Below, piece by piece: positions 14,049 to 22,169 of a stretch of 39,080 nucleotides of DNA. Position 1 is the stretch's first letter. Every line of letters starts with the position of its first letter. The DNA is from Burkholderiales bacterium (GTDB taxonomy: Bacteria; Pseudomonadota; Gammaproteobacteria; Burkholderiales; SG8-39): the NCBI GenBank assembly GCA_026417035.1, contig JAOAEA010000036.1, positions 1 through 39,080 of the forward strand, written 5' to 3'. A model generated the notes under the pieces. That model was not told the DNA's origin and did not search any database. It saw only the letters and a program-made list of their open reading frames with translations. Made by a program: the position numbers and the translations under genes.

Positions 14049-14684
14049 ATGAGCACCGCCACCCTCGCCCTCGGAACCGTCCCCCGCGCCCCCGATCCCG
14101 ACCGCGTGCTCGTCGAGCGCGCGAAGCGGGGCGATGAGCGGGCGTTCGCGAGCCTCTTCGAGAAGTACGCGCCGCGCGTACGGCGGCTCGTCGCGCGTCA
14201 CGTCGGCGACGCCGACGAGGTCGCCGACGTGACCCAGGAGGCGTTCGTCCGCGCGTTCCGGGCGCTCCCCGCCTTCAAGGGCGAGAGCCAGTTCTTCACC
14301 TGGCTGTACCGCATCGCGGTGAACACCGCGCGCAACTCGCTCGCGCGGCTGCGCCGCGTCCGCCGCCACGAGGCGCTCGCGCCCGAGGGTGCCGGCGACG
14401 ACGGCGGATACGCCGGCGCGGACGCCGCGGACGAGACGACCCCGGAGGCGGTGCTCGCCTCCCGCCAGGTGGCGCAGGCCGTCGCGCGCGCGGTCGCCGC
14501 GCTGCCCGAGGACATGCGCACCGCGCTCCTGCTGCGCGAGGTCGATGGGCTCGGCTACGCGCAGATCGCCGCCCGGCTCGGGATCCCCATCGGCACCGTG
14601 CGCTCGCGCATCTTCCGCGCGCGCGAGGCGGTCGCCGCGGAGCTGAAGGGCGTGCGCGAGGGCGCGACCAACCGGCGCTTCTAG
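14049..14684 (+). CDS. RpoE-like ECF sigma factor
   Basis: This 211-residue extracytoplasmic-function sigma factor has region 2 at residues about 20-100 (VERAKRGDERAFASLFEKY, DVTQEAFVRAFRALP, FFTWLYRIAVNTARN) and region 4 at about 140-200 (LPEDMRTALLLREVDGLGY, IGTVRSRIFRARE). The wording is closest to the RpoE/sigma-E group. The ATG at 14049 is preceded by AGGAGA with a 7-base spacing. No RseA-type anti-sigma gene follows; the next gene is a convergent kinase, 31 bases away. The upstream terC relic ends 31 bases before it with no visible terminator, so it may be transcribed from the riboswitch promoter. A longer N-terminus than typical RpoE (about 19 extra residues) is present. Confidence 0.88.
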   Translation: MSTATLALGTVPRAPDPDRVLVERAKRGDERAFASLFEKYAPRVRRLVARHVGDADEVADVTQEAFVRAFRALPAFKGESQFFTWLYRIAVNTARNSLARLRRVRRHEALAPEGAGDDGGYAGADAADETTPEAVLASRQVAQAVARAVAALPEDMRTALLLREVDGLGYAQIAARLGIPIGTVRSRIFRAREAVAAELKGVREGATNRRF

Positions 14685-14715
14685 CCCGCGCCGCAGGGAG
14701 CGGGCCGAGGGCGCG

Positions 14716-16542
14716 TCAAGGCCGCGCCGGCGCGATCGGCTCGGCGATGTCGGCCCAAGCGAAGAAGCGGTCGGGCTTCCCGAGCACGAGCTTGCCGAAT
14801 TCGTCGAAGAGCGCCGGCGCGAGGTGCTCCGGGGCGATCAGGTAGTCGACGGCGCCGAACCGCTGCAGGTTGCGCGTGTAGAGGCGCACCGCGCGCGCGG
14901 GATCGGCGCACTCGAACACCGCGCCGACGCGCACCTCGAACGGGATGCGGTAGCGCACGCGGTCCACGATGCCGCGGCTGTTGCGGATCTCCTGCGTCGT
15001 GAACGGCACGTTCAGCTCGAAGAGCTGCCAGTGCAGCTTCTCGATGGCGGGCGCCTCGCGCTCGGTCTCGAGCTCGCCCGATCCCGCGAACGTGCAGTTG
15101 AAGCTCACCCGCGAGACGAGCTGCTCGCCCGCGACCATGCGCGTGCGGTAGTCGGCGAGGCCGCGCTGCCAGCCCAGGCCGCGCAGCACGCCGATGCCGA
15201 GCAGCGGATAGACGCGTGCGATCGCCGGCTTGATCGTGTTGAGATGCCGCGCGAACTCGTTCAGCCAGGCGAAGAGCTCGCGCATGCGCCGGTCGAGCGC
15301 CCGCGCCTCCGGTGTCACCCGTACGCTCGCCGCGTCTGCCTCCGGCGCGCTGTCCTCGCGCAGCCGCCGCGCCTCGCGGGCGAGCTCGCCGAGGAGGCCC
15401 CAAGACGCGGGCCCTACGGGCTGGGGGCCGGTGTCCTCGTGTGCGACCGCCGGGAAGCGCGGCGCTTCGGCCGCCTCGCGCGCCGGCGGCTGCGGCGCGA
15501 GGCTCTCGGGCGGGATGGAGAAGGCGTCGAGGTCCGAGAGGAGCCGCGTGCTGAATTCGCCGAAGGACTGCGCCTCGGCCGTTTCGCCGAGGCGCGTCGT
15601 GGCCGCGTCGGCCGGAGCCGTGCGCGCGGTCTCGGGGTCGGCGAGGCGCGGCGCGTCGACGATCTTTACCGTCGCGTCGAGCGCGAGCGTCTGCGCGACC
15701 GCGGCGCCGCGCTCGATCGGGCGGACGGCGTCGCGCAGGGCCTGCGCGAGCTCGGCCGCGGTGCGGAAGCGGTCGTCCGGGCGCTTCGCGAGCGCCCGCA
15801 GGATGGCGCGCTCCAGCTCGGGCGACACCGCTGGGTTGCGCCGCGAGGGCGGCTCCGGATCCTCGCGCACGATCGCGCGCATCAGCGCGGCGAGGTCGTC
15901 CGACCCGGCGCCGAAGGGAACCCGGCCGGTCGCCATCTCGTACATGACCGCGCCGAGCGAGAAGAGGTCGGTGCGCGCATCGAGCGGGAGCCCCTGGATC
16001 TGCTCCGGCGACATGTACCGGGGCGAGCCGAGGATCACGCCCGTCTGCGTGCTCGTCGTCCCGCCGACGCGCGCGATGCCGAAGTCGGTGATCCGCACCC
16101 GACCGTCGCCGCCCACCATGATGTTGCCGGGCTTGACGTCGCGGTGGACGACGCCCGCCGCGTGCGCGCACGCGAGCCCGTCGGCGACCTGCGCGGCGAT
16201 GTTCACCCAGAGCTGCGGCGGCAGCGGCTTTCCCGGCGGCAGCATCTCGCGCACCGAGACGCCGGCGAGATACTCCATCACGATGTAGGCGAAGCCGTGC
16301 TCCTCGCCCGCGTCGAAGATCGTCACGATGTTCGGATGGTTGAGGCGCCCCGCCGCCTTCGCCTCCTTGAGGAAGCGGCTGCGGAACGCCTCGCGCTCCT
16401 CGGGCTCGAGCGCGAGCCCGATCGTCTTGACCGCGACGTGCCGCTCGATCATCGGGTCGAGCGCGCGGAACACGGCGCCGTGCGCGCCGCGTCCGAGCTC
16501 CTCGAGGACGTGGTAGCGCCCGATGCTCGCGGGGAGGGCCAT
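14716..16542 (-). CDS. Ser/Thr protein kinase with an uncharacterised C-terminal domain
   Basis: This 608-residue protein has an N-terminal Hanks-type kinase domain (about 1-275) with all catalytic features: glycine loop GRGAHGAV (17-24), Lys39, Glu60, HRDVKPGN with Asp135, DFG (153-155) and SPE (178-180). A Pro/Ala-rich linker (about 285-420) containing several Thr and Ser follows. Residues about 425-608 form a separate globular domain (for example RELFAWLNEFARHLNTIKPA, RVSFNCTFAGSGELE, FEVRVGAVFECADP) that I cannot assign to a named family. There is no transmembrane segment, so it is probably cytosolic. It starts at the ATG at 16542 with a -10-like box 6 bases upstream and no SD. It converges on the sigma factor gene. 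Confidence 0.9.
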   Translation of the reverse strand: MALPASIGRYHVLEELGRGAHGAVFRALDPMIERHVAVKTIGLALEPEEREAFRSRFLKEAKAAGRLNHPNIVTIFDAGEEHGFAYIVMEYLAGVSVREMLPPGKPLPPQLWVNIAAQVADGLACAHAAGVVHRDVKPGNIMVGGDGRVRITDFGIARVGGTTSTQTGVILGSPRYMSPEQIQGLPLDARTDLFSLGAVMYEMATGRVPFGAGSDDLAALMRAIVREDPEPPSRRNPAVSPELERAILRALAKRPDDRFRTAAELAQALRDAVRPIERGAAVAQTLALDATVKIVDAPRLADPETARTAPADAATTRLGETAEAQSFGEFSTRLLSDLDAFSIPPESLAPQPPAREAAEAPRFPAVAHEDTGPQPVGPASWGLLGELAREARRLREDSAPEADAASVRVTPEARALDRRMRELFAWLNEFARHLNTIKPAIARVYPLLGIGVLRGLGWQRGLADYRTRMVAGEQLVSRVSFNCTFAGSGELETEREAPAIEKLHWQLFELNVPFTTQEIRNSRGIVDRVRYRIPFEVRVGAVFECADPARAVRLYTRNLQRFGAVDYLIAPEHLAPALFDEFGKLVLGKPDRFFAWADIAEPIAPARP

Positions 16543-16548
16543 GCGGCG

Positions 16549-16554
16549 ATTCTA
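16549..16554 (-). promoter_or_regulatory. candidate -10 box for the kinase gene
   Basis: TAGAAT on the minus strand, exactly 6 bases before the ATG at 16542. Initiation 7 bases downstream would be on the start codon itself. No SD sequence and no clear -35 box. Confidence 0.4.
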
Positions 16555-16676
16555 GCGACCGACCCGCGGCGCCGGCCCGCGCCGGCGCGCGCGCATGACC
16601 TATTGCACACGCCGCCGGTTGCGGCCGCGGCGCGCCCGGGCGAAGATCGCCCCGCCACTGACTGCTCCCTGACCTC

Positions 16677-17534
16677 GTGAACGCCACGCCGCGCAAGAGG
16701 CCGCGCCCGCGGAACGGCCCGCGTGCCGCCGCGCGCGAGCGCGTGCCGCTGCACTTCCTGCACGCCAACGGCTTCCCGTCGGCCTGCTACGCGAAGCTCT
16801 TCGCCGCGCTCGAGGGCAACTTCGCGATCGACACCATCGACCGGCTCGGCCACGACCCGCGCTATCCGGTGACCGACGGCTGGCCGCACCTCGTCGCCCA
16901 GGTCGTGGACAAGCTCGCCGCCCGCGGCGGACCGCCGGTGCTCGGCGTCGGCCATTCGCTCGGCGCGTTCGTCACGTTCATGGCGGCGACGCTCCGGCCC
17001 GACCTCTTCCGGGCGGTGATCATGCTCGACGCGCCGATCATCGGGCCCTGGAAGGGCACGGCGTTCGCGATGGTGAAACGCCTCGGGCTCGTCGACCGCG
17101 TCACGCCAGCCGGCGTCACCCGGGACCGGCGCGCGGAGTGGCCGTCGCGCCGGGCGGCGCTCGAGCACTTCCGCGCGAAGCGGCTGTTTCGCGCGTTCGA
17201 TCCCGATTGCCTCGCCGACTACGTGCGGCACGGCACGGTGCGCTCGGCGCACGGCGTGCAGCTCGCCTTCGACGCGCGCATCGAGTACGAGATCTACCGC
17301 ACGACCCCGCACGACCTCTACGCCTACCTCGGCCGCTTCCGCGTGCCCGGCGGGATGATCGTCGGACGCCGCTCGGACGTGGCCGCGCGCGTCGGGCTCG
17401 CGGCCTCGCGCTCGCGGTTCGTGATCCGCAAGGTCGAGGGCGGGCATCTCTTCCCCTTCGAGCACCCGGTCGAGACGGCCGCGGCCATCCGCGCGCTCGC
17501 CCGCGAGCTCGCGGCCGCGCGAGCGGGAGCCTAG
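16677..17534 (+). CDS. alpha/beta hydrolase
   Basis: This 285-residue alpha/beta-hydrolase-fold protein has the nucleophile elbow GVGHSLGAF (Ser at about residue 95) and an acid/His end with the catalytic His in EGGHLFPFEHP. An oxyanion segment HFLHANGFPSACY is near the N-terminus. The substrate is unknown; such proteins are esterases, thioesterases or lactonases. The N-terminus is basic and low complexity (MNATPRKRPRPRNGPRAAARERV) and is not a signal peptide. The GTG at 16677 is the first start after the divergent kinase gene, 134 bases away, and no clear SD is visible. Confidence 0.85.
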   Translation: MNATPRKRPRPRNGPRAAARERVPLHFLHANGFPSACYAKLFAALEGNFAIDTIDRLGHDPRYPVTDGWPHLVAQVVDKLAARGGPPVLGVGHSLGAFVTFMAATLRPDLFRAVIMLDAPIIGPWKGTAFAMVKRLGLVDRVTPAGVTRDRRAEWPSRRAALEHFRAKRLFRAFDPDCLADYVRHGTVRSAHGVQLAFDARIEYEIYRTTPHDLYAYLGRFRVPGGMIVGRRSDVAARVGLAASRSRFVIRKVEGGHLFPFEHPVETAAAIRALARELAAARAGA

Positions 17535-17636
17535 CAGCGTGGAGCGAAGCGCCGGAATGACAGCGACGAGGTCCCTGCCGGAAAGCCTCCCGGGAGCGAG
17601 GCGCGCGCTTCGCGTCAGTGGCTTCGGGGATGCAAG

Positions 17637-17652
17637 AGGGGCTGTGGCCCCT
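17637..17652 (+). terminator. weak hairpin after the alpha/beta hydrolase gene
   Basis: AGGGGC and GCCCCT pair around the loop TGTG, followed by only two further T residues. It lies about 100 bases after the hydrolase stop and upstream of the next promoter candidate, so it may limit read-through. Confidence 0.25.
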
Positions 17653-17663
17653 TTCGCATCGAC

Positions 17664-17691
17664 TTGCTAGGCGGGCGCCGGCGGATACACT
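17664..17691 (+). promoter_or_regulatory. candidate promoter for the 2-dehydropantoate 2-reductase-like gene
   Basis: TTGCTA (17664-17669), a 16-base spacer, then TACACT (17686-17691). The leader to the ATG at 17737 would be about 39 bases, T/C-rich and without an SD. Confidence 0.4.
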
Positions 17692-17736
17692 TCTCCACCT
17701 TTTCTCCACCCTTTTCGGATCCTTCCCAGCGGCCCC

Positions 17737-18675
17737 ATGAAGATCCTCGTCCTCGGCGCCGGCGCGGTCGGCGGCTATTTCGGTGGGCGGCTCGCCGAGG
17801 CGGGTGCCGATGTCACGTTCCTCGTGCGCGAGCGCCGCGCGGCGCAGCTCGAGGCCGACGGCCTGGTCGTGAAGAGCCCGCACGGCGAGATCCGCCGCAA
17901 GGTCCCGATCGTGCGCGAGGGCGCGGCGAAGCCGGAGCACGACCTGGTGCTCCTCACCTGCAAGGCCTACGACCTCGACGCGGCGATCGCCGCGATCGCC
18001 CCCGCAGTCGGCCCGACCACGTTCGTCCTGCCGCTCCTCAACGGCCTCGCGCACCTCGAGCGCCTCGACGCCGCGTTCGGCGCGGCGCGCGTGCTCGGCG
18101 GCACCTGCTATCTCGCCGGCACGCTCACGCCGCAGGGCGAGATCGTGCAGCTCTCGCCGTTGCACCGCATCGCGTTCGGCAAGCGGCCCGGCAACGACGC
18201 CAAAGCGGCGGTGGCGCTGATGAAGCTCGCCGCCGCCTTCGCCAAGACCAAGATCGACGCCCAGCTCGCCTCGGACATCCTGCTCGAGATGTGGGAGAAG
18301 TACGTGCTCCTCGCGACGCTCGCGGCGATGACGTGCCTCATGCGCGCGTCGGTCGGCGACATCGTGGCGACCGACGAGGGCGAGGCGCTGACGGTCGCCT
18401 GCCTCGCCACCTGCGAGGACACCGCGAAGGCCGCGGGGCACGAGCCGCGCGCCGACCGCATGGCGCAGGCGCGCAAGATGCTCACCGAGGCCGGCTCGAC
18501 CTTCACCGCCTCGATGCTGCGCGACATCGAGGCCGGCAACCGCACCGAGGCCGACCACATCGTCGGCGACATGCTGAAGCGCGCCGCCGCGGCGAAGGTG
18601 CCGTGCGGGATCCTGCGCGCCGCCTACTGCCACCTTCAGGCCTACGAGGCGCGGCGGCGGCGGGAGAAGAAGTAG
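17737..18675 (+). CDS. 2-dehydropantoate 2-reductase-like (ApbA/PanE family) oxidoreductase
   Basis: This 312-residue ketopantoate-reductase-family protein opens with the Rossmann motif MKILVLGAGAVGGYFGGRL for NADPH. It continues with LVLLTCKAYD (conserved Lys), VLPLLNGLAH and the helical C-terminal domain with EMWEKYVLLATLAAM (second conserved Lys) and FTASMLRDIEAGNRTEADHIVGDM. Canonical PanE reduces 2-dehydropantoate in pantothenate/CoA synthesis. Genomes often carry several paralogues acting on other 2-keto acids, so I leave the symbol blank. It is a single gene with its own promoter candidate and no operon partners. Confidence 0.88.
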   Translation: MKILVLGAGAVGGYFGGRLAEAGADVTFLVRERRAAQLEADGLVVKSPHGEIRRKVPIVREGAAKPEHDLVLLTCKAYDLDAAIAAIAPAVGPTTFVLPLLNGLAHLERLDAAFGAARVLGGTCYLAGTLTPQGEIVQLSPLHRIAFGKRPGNDAKAAVALMKLAAAFAKTKIDAQLASDILLEMWEKYVLLATLAAMTCLMRASVGDIVATDEGEALTVACLATCEDTAKAAGHEPRADRMAQARKMLTEAGSTFTASMLRDIEAGNRTEADHIVGDMLKRAAAAKVPCGILRAAYCHLQAYEARRRREKK

Positions 18676-18870
18676 GGCGGCGACGCGGGGCGTGCGGAGG
18701 ACGCGGAGGGCCGCGGCGAGAGAATCGAGGCGGCCCCTGCGGCCGCGCCAGCGTCGGCGATGTCGCTCAGGGCCTGCGCGCGCTGCGTCCCAGCGCCTCG
18801 CTCGCCGGAACGCGTCGGCGCGATGACCGAGGCAGCGCGGCGGCCCGCGGTCGGCAGCCCCGCGCCCGCC
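18676..18870. other. gap without recognisable gene
   Basis: The 195 bases between the reductase and the convergent PEP-CTERM gene are extremely GC-rich. I see no ORF with family resemblance, no T-tract terminator and no clear promoter. A short stretch near 18690-18710 (GCGGAGGACGCGGAGGG) loosely resembles the CGCGAAGG-type arm repeat, but it has no partner arm. Confidence 0.3.
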
Positions 18871-19617
18871 TCAGCGGCGCGCGCGACGGCGGGCCGCGAA
18901 GCCGAGTGCCGCGAAGCCGGCGATCATCATCGCGTACGTCGAGGGCTCGGGCACTTGCGCGATCGGGATCGACGTCTCCATCGTGAAGTTCGACTCCGTC
19001 GTGTGCCGCTCCGCGAAGAAGAAGTGGAAGGCGTAGTTCTGCCCCGGCGTCAATCCGAGGGTGTCGAGGTCGACCGAGCCCGACACGGCGCCGTGCACGC
19101 CGCCGAGGTCGACGACCAGTTTGCGGTCGATGAACACCCACACGTCGTCGTCGCCGGTGAACGAGAAGGTCTGCCCGGTCTGATACCCGAAGGTACCGGC
19201 GATCTCGTAGGTGAAGTGGTAGTTGTGGGTGCGGCCTTCGTTGCCGAGGAGCTGACCGTCGATCGGGAAGAAACTCGAGTTCGAGTAGCGGTAGATGCCC
19301 GAGCCCGCAGACGTCTCGGTGAGCGTGATCGCGAGCGGCGCGGAGACGTTGCGTCCCGGCGTGTCCCGGTACCACTGGGCGAAGCTCGCCGCGCTGGCGA
19401 TCGCCCCGCCCGAAGCCCCCGAGAAGACGGGCTTGTCCTGGGCGTCCAGCGTCGAGGCCACCAAGCCGGTCTTGAGCCCCGTGATCGCACCCTCGAACTC
19501 GGCGAAGTCGGCCTTGAAGTCGCGCACCGTGCCGTTGAGGATGATGCTCGAGGCCGATGCGGACGCGGTGGCGCCGAGAGCGAGGCCGAACAGGATCCCC
19601 GAGACTTGGCGGCGCAT
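18871..19617 (-). CDS. PEP-CTERM fibro-slime-domain surface protein
   Basis: This 248-residue exported protein has a short signal peptide ([20 protein letters not shown]) and a fibro-slime/PA14-like domain with the diagnostic core [19 protein letters not shown] and [14 protein letters not shown]. It ends in a textbook PEP-CTERM sorting signal: [10 protein letters not shown], a hydrophobic segment and a basic RRRARR tail. It would be processed by an exosortase (not in this window) and displayed on the surface or in extracellular polymer. The SD GGGAGGG lies 6 to 7 bases before the ATG at 19617, and a plausible promoter lies upstream. Its lower-GC Ser/Thr/Asn-rich composition differs from its neighbours. 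Confidence 0.92.
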   Translation of the reverse strand: MRRQVSGILFGLALGATASASASSIILNGTVRDFKADFAEFEGAITGLKTGLVASTLDAQDKPVFSGASGGAIASAASFAQWYRDTPGRNVSAPLAITLTETSAGSGIYRYSNSSFFPIDGQLLGNEGRTHNYHFTYEIAGTFGYQTGQTFSFTGDDDVWVFIDRKLVVDLGGVHGAVSGSVDLDTLGLTPGQNYAFHFFFAERHTTESNFTMETSIPIAQVPEPSTYAMMIAGFAALGFAARRRARR

Positions 19618-19646
19618 GATGGTCCCTCCCGATTCCAGTCGGGCCC

Positions 19647-19675
19647 AGACTACGCTCGCGCCGGGCCGCGTTCAA
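19647..19675 (-). promoter_or_regulatory. candidate promoter of the PEP-CTERM gene
   Basis: On the minus strand TTGAAC (19675-19670), a 17-base spacer, then TAGTCT (19652-19647). The predicted start near 19640 leaves a 22-base leader containing the GGGAGGG ribosome-binding site. A second TTGACA lies about 20 bases further upstream. Confidence 0.4.
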
Positions 19676-19699
19676 CGGGGCGATTGCAAACAAGTGTCA

Positions 19700-20220
19700 A
19701 ATCGAGGATGCCGCTGGCGCCGGCGGAGGAGGTGGCCGCGCCCCCGGCGCAATGCGCGATGGGTGCCTCGAACGCAGAAGGCGTGGAGGACGCCGAAGGC
19801 GCTACGGCGCGAGCGGGGTGGTGCGGTCCGGGCGTCGTGGGCGGATCAGCAGAGTTCCCCGCGCGCCTCCGGGATCACGTTGTCGCTGCGGCCCCCGCGC
19901 CCGCTGCGTTGCGGCAGGCGTTCGTTTCGGATCGTCCGCCGCCGCTTCCCGCCGGTCAGCCGCTCCGGGCCCTCGATGCGGATCGCCGTGCCCGGTAGGT
20001 CGGGATCGAGCGCGAGCGCGCAGCGGCCATCATCGAGCGACTTCTCCAGCTGGCCGGGCGCGCAGCCGGATCCGGCCGCAGCCGGCGGGCGCGTCGGGCG
20101 CCGCGGCTCCGCCCGTGGCGACCGGCGGCGTGCGCTGGGCCGGCGAGCCGCGCGATCGCGAGCGACGCCGACGCGAGGCGCTCTCCCTGGGGCCGCATGG
20201 GGGAACGTCGCGGCGCCGCG
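19700..20220. other. 520-base gap with degraded coding signal
   Basis: No intact gene is recognisable here. On the minus strand an ATG at 20198 begins a possible export signal (MRPQGERLASASLAIARLAG, then PAHAA). In another minus frame a stretch of about 62 codons between about 20045 and 19860 (including QLEKSLDDGRCALALDPDL and PGTAIRIEGPERLTGG) has strongly G/C-ending codons. This looks like a small exported protein broken by frameshifts, but I recognise no family. A degenerate repeat arm related to the inverted-repeat elements lies near 19769-19800. Confidence 0.3.
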
Positions 20221-21285
20221 CTACTCGGCCTTCGCCCCCGACTCCTTCACGACCCTGGACCACTTCGCGAGCTCCGCGCGGGTGAATGCCGCGAGATGCT
20301 CCGGCGGGCCGCCGGCGACGTCGAGCCCGATGCCGCCGAGCTTCTCCTTCACGTCCGGCAGCGCGAGGATGCGGTCGATCTCGGCGTTCAGCTTCGCCAC
20401 CACGTCGGGCGGCGTGCCGGCCGGCGCGTACACGGCGAACCACGAGGTCGCCTCGAAACCCGGAAGGCCGGCCTCGGCCATGGTCGGGATGTCGGGGGCG
20501 GCAGGATGGCGCCTGGCGCTCGTCACCGCGAGCGCCCGGAGCTTGCCCTCCTTCGCGACCGGGAGCGCGGAGGGCATGTTGTCGAACATGAACTGGATCT
20601 GGCCGGCGAGGAGGTCCGGAATCGCGAATTGGCGGCCCTTGTAGGGCACGTGCACCGTCCTCACGCCGGCCAGGGTGTTGAAGAGCTCGCCCGACACGTG
20701 GATCGACGTCCCGATCCCGGGCGAGCCGTACGCGAGCTCGCCGGGCTTCGCCCTCGCGAGCGCGATCAGCTCCTGCACGCTTTTCGCCGGCACGTTCGGG
20801 TTCACCACCAGGAGGTTCGGCGTCGACGCGACCAGGATCACCGGCGCGAAATCCCTGATCGGGTCGTAGGGCATCTTCGCGTACAGGCTTGCGTTGATCG
20901 CATGCGTGCCCACCGTGCCCATCACGAGCGTGTAACCGTCGGCGGGCGAGCGCGCGACGAACTCCGCGCCGATGTTGCCGCCGGCCCCCGGCTTGTTGTC
21001 GACGACGACCGGCTGCCCCCAGCTCTCCTGCAGCTTGGCGCCGATCAGGCGCGCGAGGATGTCCGGCGCGCCGCCGAGCGGGAAGGTGACGACGATGCGG
21101 ATCGGCTTCGCGGGATAGGGCTGCGCGTGCGCCGGCACCGCCGCTGCCGTCGCGAGCGCAGCCAGGAGCAGGAGCACCGCGCCGCGCAGGCCGGTCGCGG
21201 CTCTCCCGGCGCCGACGGAAGTTCGCGAACCGGCAGGGCGCCGGGGAACGCTTGCGATGAGGGACTCCAGGGCGCGGGCGGGCAT
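20221..21285 (-). CDS. Bug/TctC-family tripartite tricarboxylate-type binding protein
   Basis: This 354-residue periplasmic solute-binding protein of the Bug (TctC, PF03401) family has the mature start AQPYPAKPIRIVVTFPLGG. It is followed by GQPVVVDNKPGAGGNIGAE, PADGYTLVMG and VPYKGRQFAIPDLLAGQIQFMFDN, the ligand-binding loops of the family. Ligands are usually small carboxylates. The ATG at 21285 has a strong SD (GGAGGAG). It gives an unusually long n-region of about 30 residues before the hydrophobic core LRGAVLLLLAALATAAA. No TctA or TctB membrane genes lie nearby, so it is an orphan binding protein, as is very common in Burkholderiales. Confidence 0.92.
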   Translation of the reverse strand: MPARALESLIASVPRRPAGSRTSVGAGRAATGLRGAVLLLLAALATAAAVPAHAQPYPAKPIRIVVTFPLGGAPDILARLIGAKLQESWGQPVVVDNKPGAGGNIGAEFVARSPADGYTLVMGTVGTHAINASLYAKMPYDPIRDFAPVILVASTPNLLVVNPNVPAKSVQELIALARAKPGELAYGSPGIGTSIHVSGELFNTLAGVRTVHVPYKGRQFAIPDLLAGQIQFMFDNMPSALPVAKEGKLRALAVTSARRHPAAPDIPTMAEAGLPGFEATSWFAVYAPAGTPPDVVAKLNAEIDRILALPDVKEKLGGIGLDVAGGPPEHLAAFTRAELAKWSRVVKESGAKAE

Positions 21286-21455
21286 GGTCTCCTCCTCCTC
21301 TCGTCGGCCGGTCGGCCGTGGGGCGTCTGGCGCGGATTCTATCCCTGCGTCCGCGACCGGCGCCGCGCACGCGGCGCGCGGCTCCGGCGGACCAGGAGGG
21401 CGCACCCGATCGGACCGCGAGCCGCTACACTGCCCGCGTCGAGCGGGACCTCCCG

Positions 21456-22040
21456 ATGACCCGAATCCTCCCCTGGCGCGCCGAGGCGCAGCCCCCCAAG
21501 GCGCGCATTCCCGCGACGCCCGCCGAGCTCGAGGCGATCCGCGCGCGCTGCCGCAGGATGGTCACCAAGCGCGCGCTCGCCTCGGCGGGCGTGGCGCTCG
21601 TGCCCGTCCCGGGCGCCGACATCCTCGCCGATGTCACGATGCTGGTGCAGCTCATCGAGCGCATCAACGCCGAGTTCGGGCTCACGCCCGCGCAGATCGA
21701 GCGGCTCAACCCGCAGCGGCGGCTCGCCGTGTACAAGGCGGTGGTCGCCTTCGGCGGCGCGATGGTGGGCCGCGTGGTGACGACCGACCTCGTGATCGCC
21801 GCGCTGCGCCTCGTGGGCATGCGGCTCACCGCCAGGCAGGCGGCGCGCTGGGTGCCGGTCGCCGGCCAGGCGACCGCGGCCGCCATCTCGTTCGCGGCGA
21901 TGCGCTACGTCGGCAACCGCCACATCGACGACTGCGTGCATGTCGTCGATGCGTTGCTCGGGCCGGAGGACGAGGGGCCGGGCGCGAACGGCGGGAACCG
22001 CGAAGGCGCCAAGGACGCGAAGGCACGCGAAGGGATCTGA
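21456..22040 (+). CDS. DUF697-like membrane-associated protein with a repeat-derived tail
   Basis: This 194-residue protein has two hydrophobic helical stretches (ALASAGVALVPVPGADILADVTMLVQLI and VVAFGGAMVGRVVTTDLVIAALRLVG). They resemble the DUF697/YcjF-type membrane-associated domain. Function unknown. The ATG at 21456 is preceded by a TACACT -10-like box at 21426-21431 and only a weak SD. The last 15 codons (NREGAKDAKAREGI and preceding Gly) are encoded by the left arm of inverted-repeat copy 2. The ancestral C-terminus therefore probably lay near DALLGPEDEG. It converges on the PhoD gene. Confidence 0.7.
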   Translation: MTRILPWRAEAQPPKARIPATPAELEAIRARCRRMVTKRALASAGVALVPVPGADILADVTMLVQLIERINAEFGLTPAQIERLNPQRRLAVYKAVVAFGGAMVGRVVTTDLVIAALRLVGMRLTARQAARWVPVAGQATAAAISFAAMRYVGNRHIDDCVHVVDALLGPEDEGPGANGGNREGAKDAKAREGI

Positions 22041-22165
22041 ACGTCGGGCACCATGTGAGGGGCGGGCCGTCCGTTGGCGGCCCCGCCGAGGCACGGCGTT
22101 CGTGAGGCCGGATGGATCGGCCGACGCCTTGCGAGCCTTCGCGCCTCTGGCGCCTTTGCGGTTCT
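21994..22165. repeat. inverted-repeat (MITE-like) element, copy 2
   Basis: A 172-base unit with inverted 30-base arms at 21994-22023 and 22136-22165, matching at 25 of 30 positions. The left arm is translated as the C-terminal tail of the DUF697-like protein. The right arm ends four bases before the stop codon of the convergent PhoD gene. The interior shows no similarity I can see to copy 1, as expected if only the arms are conserved. Confidence 0.7.
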
Positions 22166-22169
22166 GCCT

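Noticed and set aside
14684-14705. GCCCGC/GCGGGC hairpin between the sigma factor and kinase genes
   Set aside because: Only six pairs with a 10-base loop and no U-tract in either direction. Such pairs are common at this GC content.
19905-19945. Possible partner arm for the degenerate repeat near 19769
   Set aside because: The best inverted match is weak and interrupted, so I cannot call a fourth paired element.
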